A stretch of 38,703 nt of DNA from Candidatus Zhuqueibacterota bacterium. GTDB lineage: Bacteria; Zhuqueibacterota; Zhuqueibacteria; Zhuqueibacterales; Zhuqueibacteraceae. Position 1 is the stretch's first letter. Each line of letters starts with the position of its first letter. This document shows positions 23,524-31,785 of the stretch, one piece after another. The stretch spans positions 1 through 38,703 of the forward strand of contig JAKEEU010000419.1 of the NCBI GenBank assembly GCA_022616415.1, given 5' to 3'. The position numbers were made by a program, and so were the translations under genes. The notes beneath the pieces are model-generated. The model was given only the letters and a program-made list of their open reading frames with translations, did not search any database and was not told the DNA's origin.

Positions 23524-23710
23524 CTATCTCCGTTCGTAATAAATCCTCACCTCAAGTTCGACCGCCAACAAATTATCCGCATTGTCAAGGAGTTCACGGA
23601 CTTCTGCAAAATGCTGATGGACACTAAACCCAAAACCGATGTCCGGAAAAATCCAGGTTTTTGATAATGCTTACGATGAGGTCTATTTCCTTAGCATATT
23701 TGGCATATCA
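23524..23710 (-). pseudogene. frameshifted remnant of a small unknown protein
   Basis: The minus strand reads TWIFPDIGFGFSVHQHFAEV, then ELLDNADNLLAVELEVRIYY and a TAG at 23524-23526. Upstream, KEIDLIVSIIK joins it in a different frame across an AAAAA run near 23655, and a third frame gives VIVNFCLIADMPNMLRK. Three frames are needed to read one protein, so this is either decayed or carries indel sequencing errors. It ends just before the lyase-fold gene. Confidence 0.45.
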
Positions 23711-23732
23711 GCAATAAGACAGAAATTCACAA

Positions 23733-24203
23733 TCACCCGGAAAATTCTGCTGGGCCTTCCAAAAGAATTCGTACCAATGCCGAATTCGAACCGTTATGTG
23801 TATAGGTAAGGGTGTTGCAACCTGGTGCTACTCGGGGAACACGCCAGGGGAAAACAAATCCCTGGCTGCCGGTCAGGTTGTTGTTGCCATCATACTTGCG
23901 ATAGCGGATGCCATCGAATTCCACATATTCCCAGAGTTCAGCATTTAAGTTTTCATTTCTGGGATTTGAGTTTACAGGAAAAGCAATGATTTTATTCCCT
24001 ATAGTCAAAGCAGGATTGTTCATTTCAGAAAATGCCTGCTCCAATGCTCGGATGGAGTACAATTTGAATTGTACCCCACTTTGATCAAGGGGAATCTTTT
24101 TAATATAAATTGTAATACGTTTGATCGTCGACCAATCAAAATTTCTAAGTGCCAGTACATCACCATACCAGGGTTCATGGTCAAAGAAAGAATTGCTAAT
24201 GCT
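23733..24203 (-). pseudogene. probable C-terminal part of the upstream secreted protein, split off by a frameshift
   Basis: The frame is open from a TAG at 24204-24206 to the stop at 23733, but it has no ATG, GTG or TTG before TTG 24062. It overlaps the last codons of the upstream gene. Joined across the overlap, the upstream ending INVPIDVIEH continues as SNSFFDHEPWYGDVLALRNF, which reads like one protein. The downstream part includes IRYRKYDGNNNLTG and VPRVAPGCNTLTY. The simplest view is a one-base indel in one gene of about 555 codons. If translated alone from TTG 24062 it would give 109 residues. Confidence 0.55.
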
Positions 24204-25401
24204 CTATGACGTCAATCGGCACATTGATTCGAGCTATGATCTCATATGCATCGACTTTAATCTCTGTGGGCTTTCCCACGCGTCCATTCGGCAAAGGTCG
24301 AGGCGACTCCCAGTAGGTTTTCTGTACTATTATTTTTTGGATACCGTTGCCGAAGTTGTTTTCTTTTGTGAACACCCTGAAACGTGTATCCTTGTGAGGT
24401 GAGGCGAGTTGCTCAACGTTACAGATCAATACAACTGATGCATTGTCTCCGAGCCTTCCCAAGCCCGCCGTCTCCATGATCAGGTTCCGCTCATCCCCTT
24501 CTCTCATGCCAAGGAGCTGTGCCGTACGAATCGTTTGGTTGGCATAGAGCACCAGTTGAATGTCTTCGACTTCGTTGTATAGCACATCGAGGCTGAGGGT
24601 ACGGGCTGGCAACCGTTTTATGCTTTGAAACGTCACTGAGGCATCGTAGATAGTTGATATTGGGGGTAGCGGAATATTGGTCTTCCTATAGTTGATCGAG
24701 CCATCGGTGTAATCTGGGCCTGTTCCTGGGTAAGCGCCAAGACTGTTGCAAGCAGGGTCAAATAGCGCACCTGACTCAGGTAGATCAAAGAACGCCGTGA
24801 AGGCGTTCGGCAGTATTTTTCGGAGTTCGTTGTCCACGAGATTCGATAGGGTATTAGCCATGAAGAAATTTAACGCCTCCTCAGGCAATGACTCACCTTT
24901 GAGATTCGGCCGGTCAGCCTGGATCGTAATCCTGAGCCGTCCCTGATTTGTGAACCAGTTGTTGCAGGATACGAGCAAATCTATTGACTGGCCCAGTTGC
25001 CGTGAAAAGTAGGGTACGCCGTAAAAGCGAATATCGGTCACATAGTAAATGATGGAGAAAGCGATTCTCAGAATATTTTCGTTTGGTCGATCCAGGTGCT
25101 GTGTAGTGGTCATATACGGTTTGTGGGTTGTGTAGGTAAAACTGAGATGAGCCCTAACGTGGGTTGAGTTCGCCTGCCGGCTGATTCTGGCGTTTACCGT
25201 ATCCACGGCCACCTGTATCGAATCATTCATTATGTTGATGAGCAGACGCATCGGCACGAAAGGCGACGGTAGCACCTGCAACGGGGGGCCCTGCGCGGGC
25301 GGATAATCCTGGCTCACTGTTGTCCCTGCGGTAACAGTCAGCAGCACCAGGGATAGGCGAAGAACTAAAAATGACCAATAGATTCCATACTCTTTCTTCA
25401 T
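24196..25401 (-). CDS. secreted protein of unknown function (N-terminal part of a frameshifted gene)
   Basis: A signal peptide (FLVLRLSLVLLTVTAGTTV) starts a 401-residue product. The mature region is mostly beta-rich with RPNENILRIAFSIIYYVTDI, then SIDLLVSCNNWFTNQGRLRI and NASVVLICNVEQLASPHKDT. It resembles no family I can name. AGGAGAG precedes ATG 25401. It is the first gene of a minus-strand group with the lyase-fold gene and the small membrane genes. Its own frame ends at TAG 24196, where the open frame described next continues. Confidence 0.6.
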   Translation of the reverse strand: MKKEYGIYWSFLVLRLSLVLLTVTAGTTVSQDYPPAQGPPLQVLPSPFVPMRLLINIMNDSIQVAVDTVNARISRQANSTHVRAHLSFTYTTHKPYMTTTQHLDRPNENILRIAFSIIYYVTDIRFYGVPYFSRQLGQSIDLLVSCNNWFTNQGRLRITIQADRPNLKGESLPEEALNFFMANTLSNLVDNELRKILPNAFTAFFDLPESGALFDPACNSLGAYPGTGPDYTDGSINYRKTNIPLPPISTIYDASVTFQSIKRLPARTLSLDVLYNEVEDIQLVLYANQTIRTAQLLGMREGDERNLIMETAGLGRLGDNASVVLICNVEQLASPHKDTRFRVFTKENNFGNGIQKIIVQKTYWESPRPLPNGRVGKPTEIKVDAYEIIARINVPIDVIEH

Positions 25402-25476
25402 GATAGCTCTCCTCTATTTGTTTGATACCGCGTCAGTCCTTTGCCGGTCTTGCGGCCTATGCCATAAGCCGCAGTA

Positions 25477-25848
25477 CTATTGAATGTTGATATCAAAGTC
25501 AACACTCCGCGCGAAGGCTTTTGGTATGTATTTCATACTTGCGAAAACCTCATCAGAAAGACGTGCAATACGACGAGGGCTTGTAACTTTTGAAATCAAA
25601 AGACTGCGAGAGTCCGACAACAAGGACATGTCCTTTTCAAAAACACCACTAAGTATACCACGAACCCCTTCCCCTCGCGCAGTTGGGATCAAGGTTCTGG
25701 AGGAAACCCTACGCAAAGCTGTATGGCTCCAATTGCAGGAGGTGAAGGCACACCTGGTAAGATTGGTCCATGAGATTGTGCACGCTTGCTTTTCCCACTC
25801 CAATAATGACAAATAATATGCCAAGCACGGACATGTTTGATAACTCAA
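25477..25848 (-). CDS. uncertain ORF, possibly decayed
   Basis: A 123-codon frame ends FARSVDFDINIQ, and its second half (LLSDSRSLLISKVTSPRRIA) looks protein-like. The first half looks better in another frame (SVLGILFVIIGVGKASVHNL), so a frameshift near 25715 is likely. The plus strand of the same region is also open (25484-25816). No family recognised; coding status is doubtful. Confidence 0.25.
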   Translation of the reverse strand: MSYQTCPCLAYYLSLLEWEKQACTISWTNLTRCAFTSCNWSHTALRRVSSRTLIPTARGEGVRGILSGVFEKDMSLLSDSRSLLISKVTSPRRIARLSDEVFASMKYIPKAFARSVDFDINIQ

Positions 25849-25972
25849 TTATTTTAGAGACTTGGATTGTGAACTCATTGCACCGGTAGATGTGGAAAAT
25901 TTATCCTTTCGTGTCAGCAGAATGATATAAAAAGATAAGAGATAAAGGTTGAAAGCTTTGAAAAAATTGCCC

Positions 25973-26061
25973 AACGGATTACGCGGATCACACGGATTCT
26001 CGCGGATTTTTATTTTTTGGCTTTATCCGCGTCAATCCGCCCAATCCGTGTCATCTGCGTT
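25973..26061. repeat. imperfect palindrome of CGCGGAT/ATCCGCG units
   Basis: The left arm (about 25973-26007) has ACGCGGATCACACGGATTCT and CGCGGAT. The right arm (about 26025-26061) has ATCCGCGTCAATCCGCC and AATCCGTGTCATCTGCGTT. ACACGGATT pairs with AATCCGTGT. It lies at the right edge of the AT-rich block, before the sigma-54 activator gene. Probably a dispersed intergenic element. Confidence 0.65.
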
Positions 26062-26114
26062 CAATAAAAGACATGGAAACTCCTAGAGTTTTATTCTGCG
26101 TTTGTGAACCTTGT

Positions 26115-27626
26115 TCACTCATCAATCTGCAAATTCTTCAGCAACCGGCTCAAATAGGTGGGTTGAATTTGCAGAATCTCGGCGGCTTGCTTTTTAGCGC
26201 CGCCGGTGTGCTTGAGGACGTTGGCGAGGTATTGCCTTTTAAGCTCGAAGATGGCTTCATCCCAGGGCCGCGGTTGAAACAACGTGTCGCCCTCAGCATG
26301 AGGTGTTTCAAAAAGTGGAAAATCGGCTTGGTCCAGCCGATCGGATTGACAGAGCACCACGGCGCGCTCCATGGCGTGCTCCAGCTCGCGGATGTTGCCG
26401 GGCCAGGCGTAGGCTGCCAAATGCGTCATAGTATCGGGGTGAAAGCCCTTGATGTGCTTGCCATATTTTCTATTGAGCGTGCCGAGAAAATGATCGGCGA
26501 GAATCGGGATGTCTTCTTTTCGCTCGCGCAGAGAGGGCAGGTTGATATTGACGACGTTGAGGCGATAAAAGAGATCACGGCGAAATTTTCCGGCGATCAT
26601 CTCATCCCGCACACTCTCGCTGGCGGCGGCAATAATGCGCACATCGACTTTTCTAACCTGCGAGTTGCCCAACGGGCGGATTTCACTTTCTTGAATGGCG
26701 CGCAGCAGCTTGGCCTGCAGCTCCATCGGCATGTTGACAATCTCGTCGAGGAAGAGCGTGCCGGTATCAGCTTCCTCGAATAAGCCGCGGCGATCCCGAT
26801 TCGCGCTGGTGAAAGCGCCGCGCACATAACCGAAGAGCTCGCTTTCCAACAAATTCGATGGCAACGCCCCACAATCGACCGCCACGAAAGGCGCAGCCTG
26901 GCGCGGGCCGGCATAGTGGATGACTTTCGCGATCAGCTCTTTGCCGGTGCCGCTCTCGCCGTGAATAAGGACGCGGCCATCGGTGGGAATGATACGATCC
27001 AAAACGCTGAACACTTCTTTCATCGCGCCGCCGTGACCGATGATGCCATGAATACCGAAGCGCTCCGGTATCTCTTGCCGCAGGCGCTCATAATCATTGA
27101 AAAGCTGTTCGCGAATATGCGCCTGTTCGATGAACCCGGCAATCTCCCTCGCGAGCAGGTCAACCAGCCGTTGATCTGCCATGGAAAAAGGCGCGGTCGC
27201 TGGCGCGCGGATTAAATTGACCACACCGATGACTTGCTCTTGCACGATGAGCGGCACGGCAAGAACCGAGCGAATCTCGGCATAGCGTTCGGCGGTCTTG
27301 CCGAGATCAAGCGTGGAGGCAAGATCATTCGTCAACAAGGCCTGCTTGTGCTTCACCACCCAGCCTGTGAGCAAATCGTCAAGGCGGCTATCGAGCCATC
27401 CGTTTCTGGCGCCGGCCCGGCGGATCAGCGTGCGCCGGCTCATTGGCGAGGTTGGCCGCAACAGTTGGATGGAGCCTTCGTCAGCTTGCGCCAATTCGAC
27501 AAACTCGGCCATGAGCTGCTCGACAGCATCTTCAACCCGCTGCGCTTTACTCAACAGGAGCGCGATGCGATTGGCGGCCTTGAGCATGAGAAGCTGATCG
27601 CGCATGTCATCATTGGCACTGGCCAT
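26115..27626 (-). CDS. sigma-54-dependent transcriptional activator: GAF, AAA+ and Fis HTH
   Basis: Such proteins open sigma-54 promoters using ATP. A GAF-like sensor spans about residues 15-165 (SVLAVPLIVQEQVIGVVNLI). The AAA+ domain has Walker A GESGTGKE (223-230), Walker B GTLFLDEI and the arginine-finger region FRRDLFYRLNVV. A Fis helix-turn-helix ends the protein (AAEILQIQPTYLSRLLKNL). The sigma-54-contacting loop, normally GAFTGA, reads GAFTSA (270-275), so contact with sigma-54 may be altered. ATG 27626 is preferred to a TTG nine codons upstream. The kinase-TPR gene ends about 95 nt before it on the same strand, so the two probably form an operon in which kinase signalling feeds the activator. 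The sensor ligand is unknown. Confidence 0.92.
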   Translation of the reverse strand: MASANDDMRDQLLMLKAANRIALLLSKAQRVEDAVEQLMAEFVELAQADEGSIQLLRPTSPMSRRTLIRRAGARNGWLDSRLDDLLTGWVVKHKQALLTNDLASTLDLGKTAERYAEIRSVLAVPLIVQEQVIGVVNLIRAPATAPFSMADQRLVDLLAREIAGFIEQAHIREQLFNDYERLRQEIPERFGIHGIIGHGGAMKEVFSVLDRIIPTDGRVLIHGESGTGKELIAKVIHYAGPRQAAPFVAVDCGALPSNLLESELFGYVRGAFTSANRDRRGLFEEADTGTLFLDEIVNMPMELQAKLLRAIQESEIRPLGNSQVRKVDVRIIAAASESVRDEMIAGKFRRDLFYRLNVVNINLPSLRERKEDIPILADHFLGTLNRKYGKHIKGFHPDTMTHLAAYAWPGNIRELEHAMERAVVLCQSDRLDQADFPLFETPHAEGDTLFQPRPWDEAIFELKRQYLANVLKHTGGAKKQAAEILQIQPTYLSRLLKNLQIDE

Positions 27627-27720
27627 AGGCGTCAACTCTTTTTTTGAAAACAAGTATTGGGTTTCGTAAAGCGTGACACTCCCTTACGCTTTTCACTTCT
27701 CGCACGACGGAAGATTTACT

Positions 27721-29409
27721 CTATCCCTTCGGCCTCATCAGCTCCTGAAAGGGCGGATAGTCCCGCAACGATTCCAGATCCATGTCACGGGAAATATGGG
27801 TACCATAATCATAACCCTGAGCGAACGCCTCGCGCAGCAGCGTCACGGCCCGCTCGCGTTCTCCTGACAGGGCAGCAATTTTGGCGCGCCAATAGGTATG
27901 GTTACCAAAGAGGTAGGGGCGTTGTATTCGCTGCAACTGTTCGGCAATTCGGCGTGCCTTTTCCACTTCGCCCCGTCTTGCGGCGATTGCACCAAGATGA
28001 CCCTGATAATCAATATTGCTGGAATCTTCGACGGACAATTTCTCAACAAGTGCTTGCGCCTCTTCCCACCGCTCAGCCATGTACAATGTCCGGCCGAGAC
28101 CGTAGCGATGACTTGCCGTCGCTGCTTCTTCAGATGGTCGGTTCTGATACCAGCTTATGGCGCGATCAAGCACGGCAAAGGCTGCTTGGCGATGCCCATG
28201 CTCCCGCAGCTCGGCCGCTGTCTCTTCCATCACTCGTGCTGGCGTCCATTCCTCCTGTAGTGGCAGCATCAGACTTTCGTCTAATCGTTGATTCACTTCT
28301 TCGATGCGTCCTAAAGCGGCCAAAGCGCGCGCTTCATAAGCAAGGATTCTGAGCATGTCCGGATACTGGCGGCGGCCGCGTTGCGTTGCTTTCAGCTCTT
28401 GCCGGTGATCTCCCAACGTATGATAAGCAGCGGTCAAAGCTCCATAATAGGGAGCCCATCCCTTCAAAACTCCTCGCTCCGGATCAATCTGCGCGAAAAC
28501 CTCGACGGTTTCTCGAGGCCGATTAACCTGCAGCGCATTATATCCAAGCTGGTAAAGAGCCTGATCGTAACTGGGTGCCGTTTCTACGACCTGGCGTATA
28601 GCGCTGAGGGCGCCAGCGTTATCCCCTCGCAATTCCGCCCGTAACCAATCTGTAAAGTGGCGTTCAATAGGAGTCAGTTGCACTCGTGCTTGGTTTAAAA
28701 TGCGGATAATCGAATCGGCCTGTGCGCCTCGACCCAGATTCCAGTGCGCAGCGGCTGCCAAGAAAAGGGGAGCGATGAACGTGGAGTCAAAGGCGGCTAC
28801 CCGCTCAAAGTGGTGAATCGCTTCCGGAAATTCCAAGCGGATGTACAGCTCCAACCCTTCGATGTAGGCTTGATAAGCTTCGAAGCTGGGTGGTTGGCTG
28901 ATCATAGGTGCCAAGGAGCTCATGCGGGGGGTTAAATGCATGGCGAGCGTGGCCATGACGCGTTGCTGCAAGCGCTCAATCGCCTCCATTGGATTCTGCA
29001 ATGATCCACTCACCGGTTCTACCGCATGAAGCAGTTTCTCCTGCTGCACATCCATCATCTGAGCCTGGAGCTGAATCGTCTCGCCGTGTTTGTAGTAAGC
29101 CCCTGAGATGACCTTTCCCGCGCCGGTTTGCTCGGCTAACGCACGAACCTGAATGGCACCAAAACCTGTTCCTGCAGCAGCTTTGACCTCCTGTGAAGCT
29201 ACCAAGGCTGAGATGGAAGGCACGACCTCTACCAGTCCGATGTGCGATAGGGCCTGAGTAATCCAATCTGCGGCCATGTTACCCAGCGGATCAAGAGCGG
29301 GGTCACCTGTACGGTTTTCGAAAACGGCTACCACGACGCGGTTCGGATGGAGCTTTGCGCCGCGATCCTGAAAAAGCAGCAAGACAACGCCAACGATAAC
29401 GGCCAGCAC
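27721..29409 (-). CDS. membrane helix and TPR part of a split Ser/Thr kinase
   Basis: This is the C-terminal portion of the kinase gene, in the same frame as the kinase domain but behind a TGA at 29440-29442. A membrane helix (LVLAVIVGVVLLLF) comes first. An adenylate-cyclase-like or FlgO-like segment follows (VVVAVFENRTGDPALDPLGN, then AADWITQALSHIG), then about six TPR-like helical pairs (for example PSYDQALYQLGYNALQVNRP). GTG 29409 is the first start, with no good ribosome site, so independent expression is doubtful. The family architecture is kinase-TM-TPR in one chain, with the TPRs outside the membrane. Confidence 0.75.
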   Translation of the reverse strand: MLAVIVGVVLLLFQDRGAKLHPNRVVVAVFENRTGDPALDPLGNMAADWITQALSHIGLVEVVPSISALVASQEVKAAAGTGFGAIQVRALAEQTGAGKVISGAYYKHGETIQLQAQMMDVQQEKLLHAVEPVSGSLQNPMEAIERLQQRVMATLAMHLTPRMSSLAPMISQPPSFEAYQAYIEGLELYIRLEFPEAIHHFERVAAFDSTFIAPLFLAAAAHWNLGRGAQADSIIRILNQARVQLTPIERHFTDWLRAELRGDNAGALSAIRQVVETAPSYDQALYQLGYNALQVNRPRETVEVFAQIDPERGVLKGWAPYYGALTAAYHTLGDHRQELKATQRGRRQYPDMLRILAYEARALAALGRIEEVNQRLDESLMLPLQEEWTPARVMEETAAELREHGHRQAAFAVLDRAISWYQNRPSEEAATASHRYGLGRTLYMAERWEEAQALVEKLSVEDSSNIDYQGHLGAIAARRGEVEKARRIAEQLQRIQRPYLFGNHTYWRAKIAALSGERERAVTLLREAFAQGYDYGTHISRDMDLESLRDYPPFQELMRPKG

Positions 29410-29439
29410 CAGCGGCGCAGCGGTCAGCGTTATTTTTGT

Positions 29440-30315
29440 TCAACTTGTCTTGGCAGTTCTTTGGGGTTTGCTTGGCCGGTATGATGAGGTACCAAATTCA
29501 AGCTCTCGGGCAATGGATTTTAAGTCGACCAACATCTCATCCATACGCTGGTAACGCTCATCCGCACGTTTTGCTATCGCCTTGCTCACGATTCGTTCCA
29601 ATTCCGGCGGCACTCCAGGACGCAAGGTGGTCATCGGCTTCGGCTCTTCGTGCAAAATGGAATAAATAACCGCCTGCTCGTATTCGCTCCAAAAAGGCAG
29701 CTTGCCGGTGAGCATTTCGTACACGACAACGCCCAGCGACCAGATGTCGGCGCGGTGATCGACCTCTTCGCCGCGTGCCTGTTCTGGCGACATGTAGGCC
29801 GCCGTGCCAAGGGTCATGCCGGCTTTGGTGAGTCGAGGCTGACCGGCGAGCTTGGCGAGGCCGAAATCAACGATCTTCACCACGCCATCTTGTGTAATCA
29901 TCACATTCGCCGGCTTAATGTCCCGATGAGTGATGCCATGCTCATGGGCTTTCGCCAAGCCTTGCGCAATTTGAATGGCGAGGTCGAGTGTCTGATCGAT
30001 GGGCGATGGGCTGCGCTCAATTTTCTTCTTGAGTGTTTCACCCTCATAGTAAGCCATACAAATGAAAATCTGCCCATCTTTAGTCTCGTCGATTTCGTGA
30101 ATCGTGCAAATGTTGGGATGATCAAGCGCCGAGGCGGCTTTGGCTTCGTGGATGAAGCGTTTTTTCTCTTCTTCATCCGCACTGAGATGATGTGGGAGAA
30201 ACTTTAGGGCGACGAAGCGGTCGAGCTTCAAGTCCTGGGCTTTGTAGACGACGCCCATACCCCCGCCGCCAAGCTTTTCGAGGATTTTGTAGTGGGAAAT
30301 TGTTTTGCCAACCAT
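29440..30315 (-). CDS. Ser/Thr protein kinase domain (Hanks type), cut off by an in-frame TGA
   Basis: The 291-residue kinase has the Gly-rich loop LGGGGMGVVYKA, the catalytic Lys38 (VALKF), HRDIKPANV with Asp132, DFG with Asp150 and the APE-like SPEQARGEE. The substrate-binding segment HRADIWSLGVVVYEM is normal, so the kinase core is complete. GGAGG sits 6 nt before ATG 30315. The frame ends at TGA 29440-29442 (codon 292). Beyond it the same frame continues into a membrane helix and TPRs without a shift. As it stands the kinase would be soluble and uncoupled from its sensor. Confidence 0.92.
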   Translation of the reverse strand: MVGKTISHYKILEKLGGGGMGVVYKAQDLKLDRFVALKFLPHHLSADEEEKKRFIHEAKAASALDHPNICTIHEIDETKDGQIFICMAYYEGETLKKKIERSPSPIDQTLDLAIQIAQGLAKAHEHGITHRDIKPANVMITQDGVVKIVDFGLAKLAGQPRLTKAGMTLGTAAYMSPEQARGEEVDHRADIWSLGVVVYEMLTGKLPFWSEYEQAVIYSILHEEPKPMTTLRPGVPPELERIVSKAIAKRADERYQRMDEMLVDLKSIARELEFGTSSYRPSKPQRTAKTS

Positions 30316-30397
30316 ACCATACCTCCGTGTCGAAGGCAATCCGTTTGGAAAATATTACTTTTGCCCAAAAAAGCAAGCAGATTTTCAAAAATAAAAA

Positions 30398-30430
30398 GGC
30401 GATCCCAAACCGAGCGGAATCGCCTTTTTT
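30398..30430. terminator. terminator hairpin between pdxB and the kinase gene
   Basis: GGCGAT (30398-30403) pairs with ATCGCC (30419-30424), flanked by five A on the left (30393-30397) and by seven T on the right (30425 on). The symmetric A/T flanks allow use on either strand; on the minus strand it would end the pdxB transcript. Confidence 0.8.
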
Positions 30431-30454
30431 TCAGCAAACCTCTTGCCCGAGTTG

Positions 30455-31603
30455 TTAAAATTGACGAAACCCCAACGCTTTCAGTTGCTTTATGAAAGCC
30501 GGCTCATTCCCAGACAATTCTACAAGATAATTATGAAACTCCCGGCGCACCGGATAATCACGGCGCAAACGATCAAAGTAGCGGCCGCGTTCTTCGGGAG
30601 GCAAATTCAAACACGCCCGCAACCGGCGATCGTCGGCGGCAATATCATAAGCAGGTTGGATGGCGCTTTGTAAAATCTCTTCGCGTTTTCTGCCCGCCAA
30701 CGACAGTGATATAAGCGGCTGGCTCACCGGCGGCAGTGCGGTTTCGAGCTGCCACTGCGGCGTGACGCCAAGAAATTCGCACGCGGCGAGATAGATCTGG
30801 TGCGTGCCGTTCAATTTCCCATCCAAAGAATAACCCGCAATATGGGGCGTGCCGATTTCTACCAGACGCAACAGCTCCACATCGATCTCGGGCTCATTTT
30901 CCCACACATCGAGAATCGCGGCGGCGAGATGGCCGGATTGCAGCGCCGCTTTGAGCGCCGCATTGTCCACCACCGGCCCGCGGCTGGTGTTGATGAGCAT
31001 GCTGCCACGCTTCATCGCATGCAAGCGTTCTGCATCGAATAAATGAAACGTGGCGTCCTCGCCCTCATGAGTCAACGGCGTGTGCAACGTGATGACATCG
31101 GCTTGCATCAGCGCATCGAGCGGCAGATATTTGGGATCGCGCGTTTGCCGCGCCAGCGGCGGATCATTGAGCAGAACGCGCATGCCGAGCGCCGTGGCCA
31201 TTTTCTCCACGCGGCTGCCAATGTGGCCCACGCCCACCACGCCGAGCGTCAATTGCGCGAGCGATAATCCGTATGTGACGGCGTGATGAACCAAAGCGGC
31301 GACGACGTATTCGGCGACGGAGTTGGCATTGCTGCCGGCGGCGCTGGCGAATACGATGCCTTGTTGTTCGAGATATTCGATGTCAACATGATCCGTGCCG
31401 ATTGTGGCCGTAGCGACGAAACGAATGGCGGTGTTCTGCAACAATTTGGCGTTGACCGGCGTAATGGAACGCACGAGCAGGATATTGGCATCCAACAAGG
31501 TTTCCCGCGTTATGGCGCGTCCGGGCAACAAGCGGACTTCGCCGAGGCGAGAAAAAGCCTCGCGCACGCAGGGAATGTTTTCGTCAGCGATGATTTTGTG
31601 CAT
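30455..31603 (-). CDS. pdxB: erythronate-4-phosphate dehydrogenase (PdxB)
   Basis: PdxB oxidises 4-phosphoerythronate in the deoxyxylulose-5-phosphate-dependent route to pyridoxal phosphate. The D-2-hydroxyacid dehydrogenase fold shows the NAD motif GVVGVGHIG (121-129). PdxB-specific signatures are ATIGTDHVD, AGSNANSVAEYV (89-100), DVWENEPEIDVELL and TPHIAGYSLDGK with the catalytic His254. The C-terminal dimerisation domain is present, and the length of 382 is normal. AAGGGA precedes ATG 31603. It stands alone; other pdx genes are not in the window. Confidence 0.95.
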   Translation of the reverse strand: MHKIIADENIPCVREAFSRLGEVRLLPGRAITRETLLDANILLVRSITPVNAKLLQNTAIRFVATATIGTDHVDIEYLEQQGIVFASAAGSNANSVAEYVVAALVHHAVTYGLSLAQLTLGVVGVGHIGSRVEKMATALGMRVLLNDPPLARQTRDPKYLPLDALMQADVITLHTPLTHEGEDATFHLFDAERLHAMKRGSMLINTSRGPVVDNAALKAALQSGHLAAAILDVWENEPEIDVELLRLVEIGTPHIAGYSLDGKLNGTHQIYLAACEFLGVTPQWQLETALPPVSQPLISLSLAGRKREEILQSAIQPAYDIAADDRRLRACLNLPPEERGRYFDRLRRDYPVRREFHNYLVELSGNEPAFIKQLKALGFRQF

Positions 31604-31785
31604 GTATATTCCCTTAATCTTGTACGTAAAAAGTCAAACCCTGATTTTCCTTCAGTTGTTGAAATCAAGAGGTGGCAGATTTAGCCTTTCGATGTAAAAT
31701 CGGGGGTACTTCAATAGCAAAAAGAATTTGATTTTCATCAATTTCAAATTATATTTCAAAACGTTTGCAATCAAGAAAAATCATC

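Noticed and set aside
25477..25848. P-loop ATPase suggested by GVGK in an alternative frame
   Set aside because: The motif is followed by AS instead of S/T in proper context, the rest of an ATPase is missing, and the frame is uncertain.
19735..25970. Prophage, because of the tailspike-like beta-helix protein
   Set aside because: No capsid, portal, terminase or integrase was seen; a beta-helix fold alone also fits carbohydrate-active enzymes.
29440..29442. Selenocysteine at the in-frame TGA of the kinase gene
   Set aside because: The codon lies in a linker before a membrane helix, not in a redox site, and no convincing SECIS-like hairpin was seen just after it.
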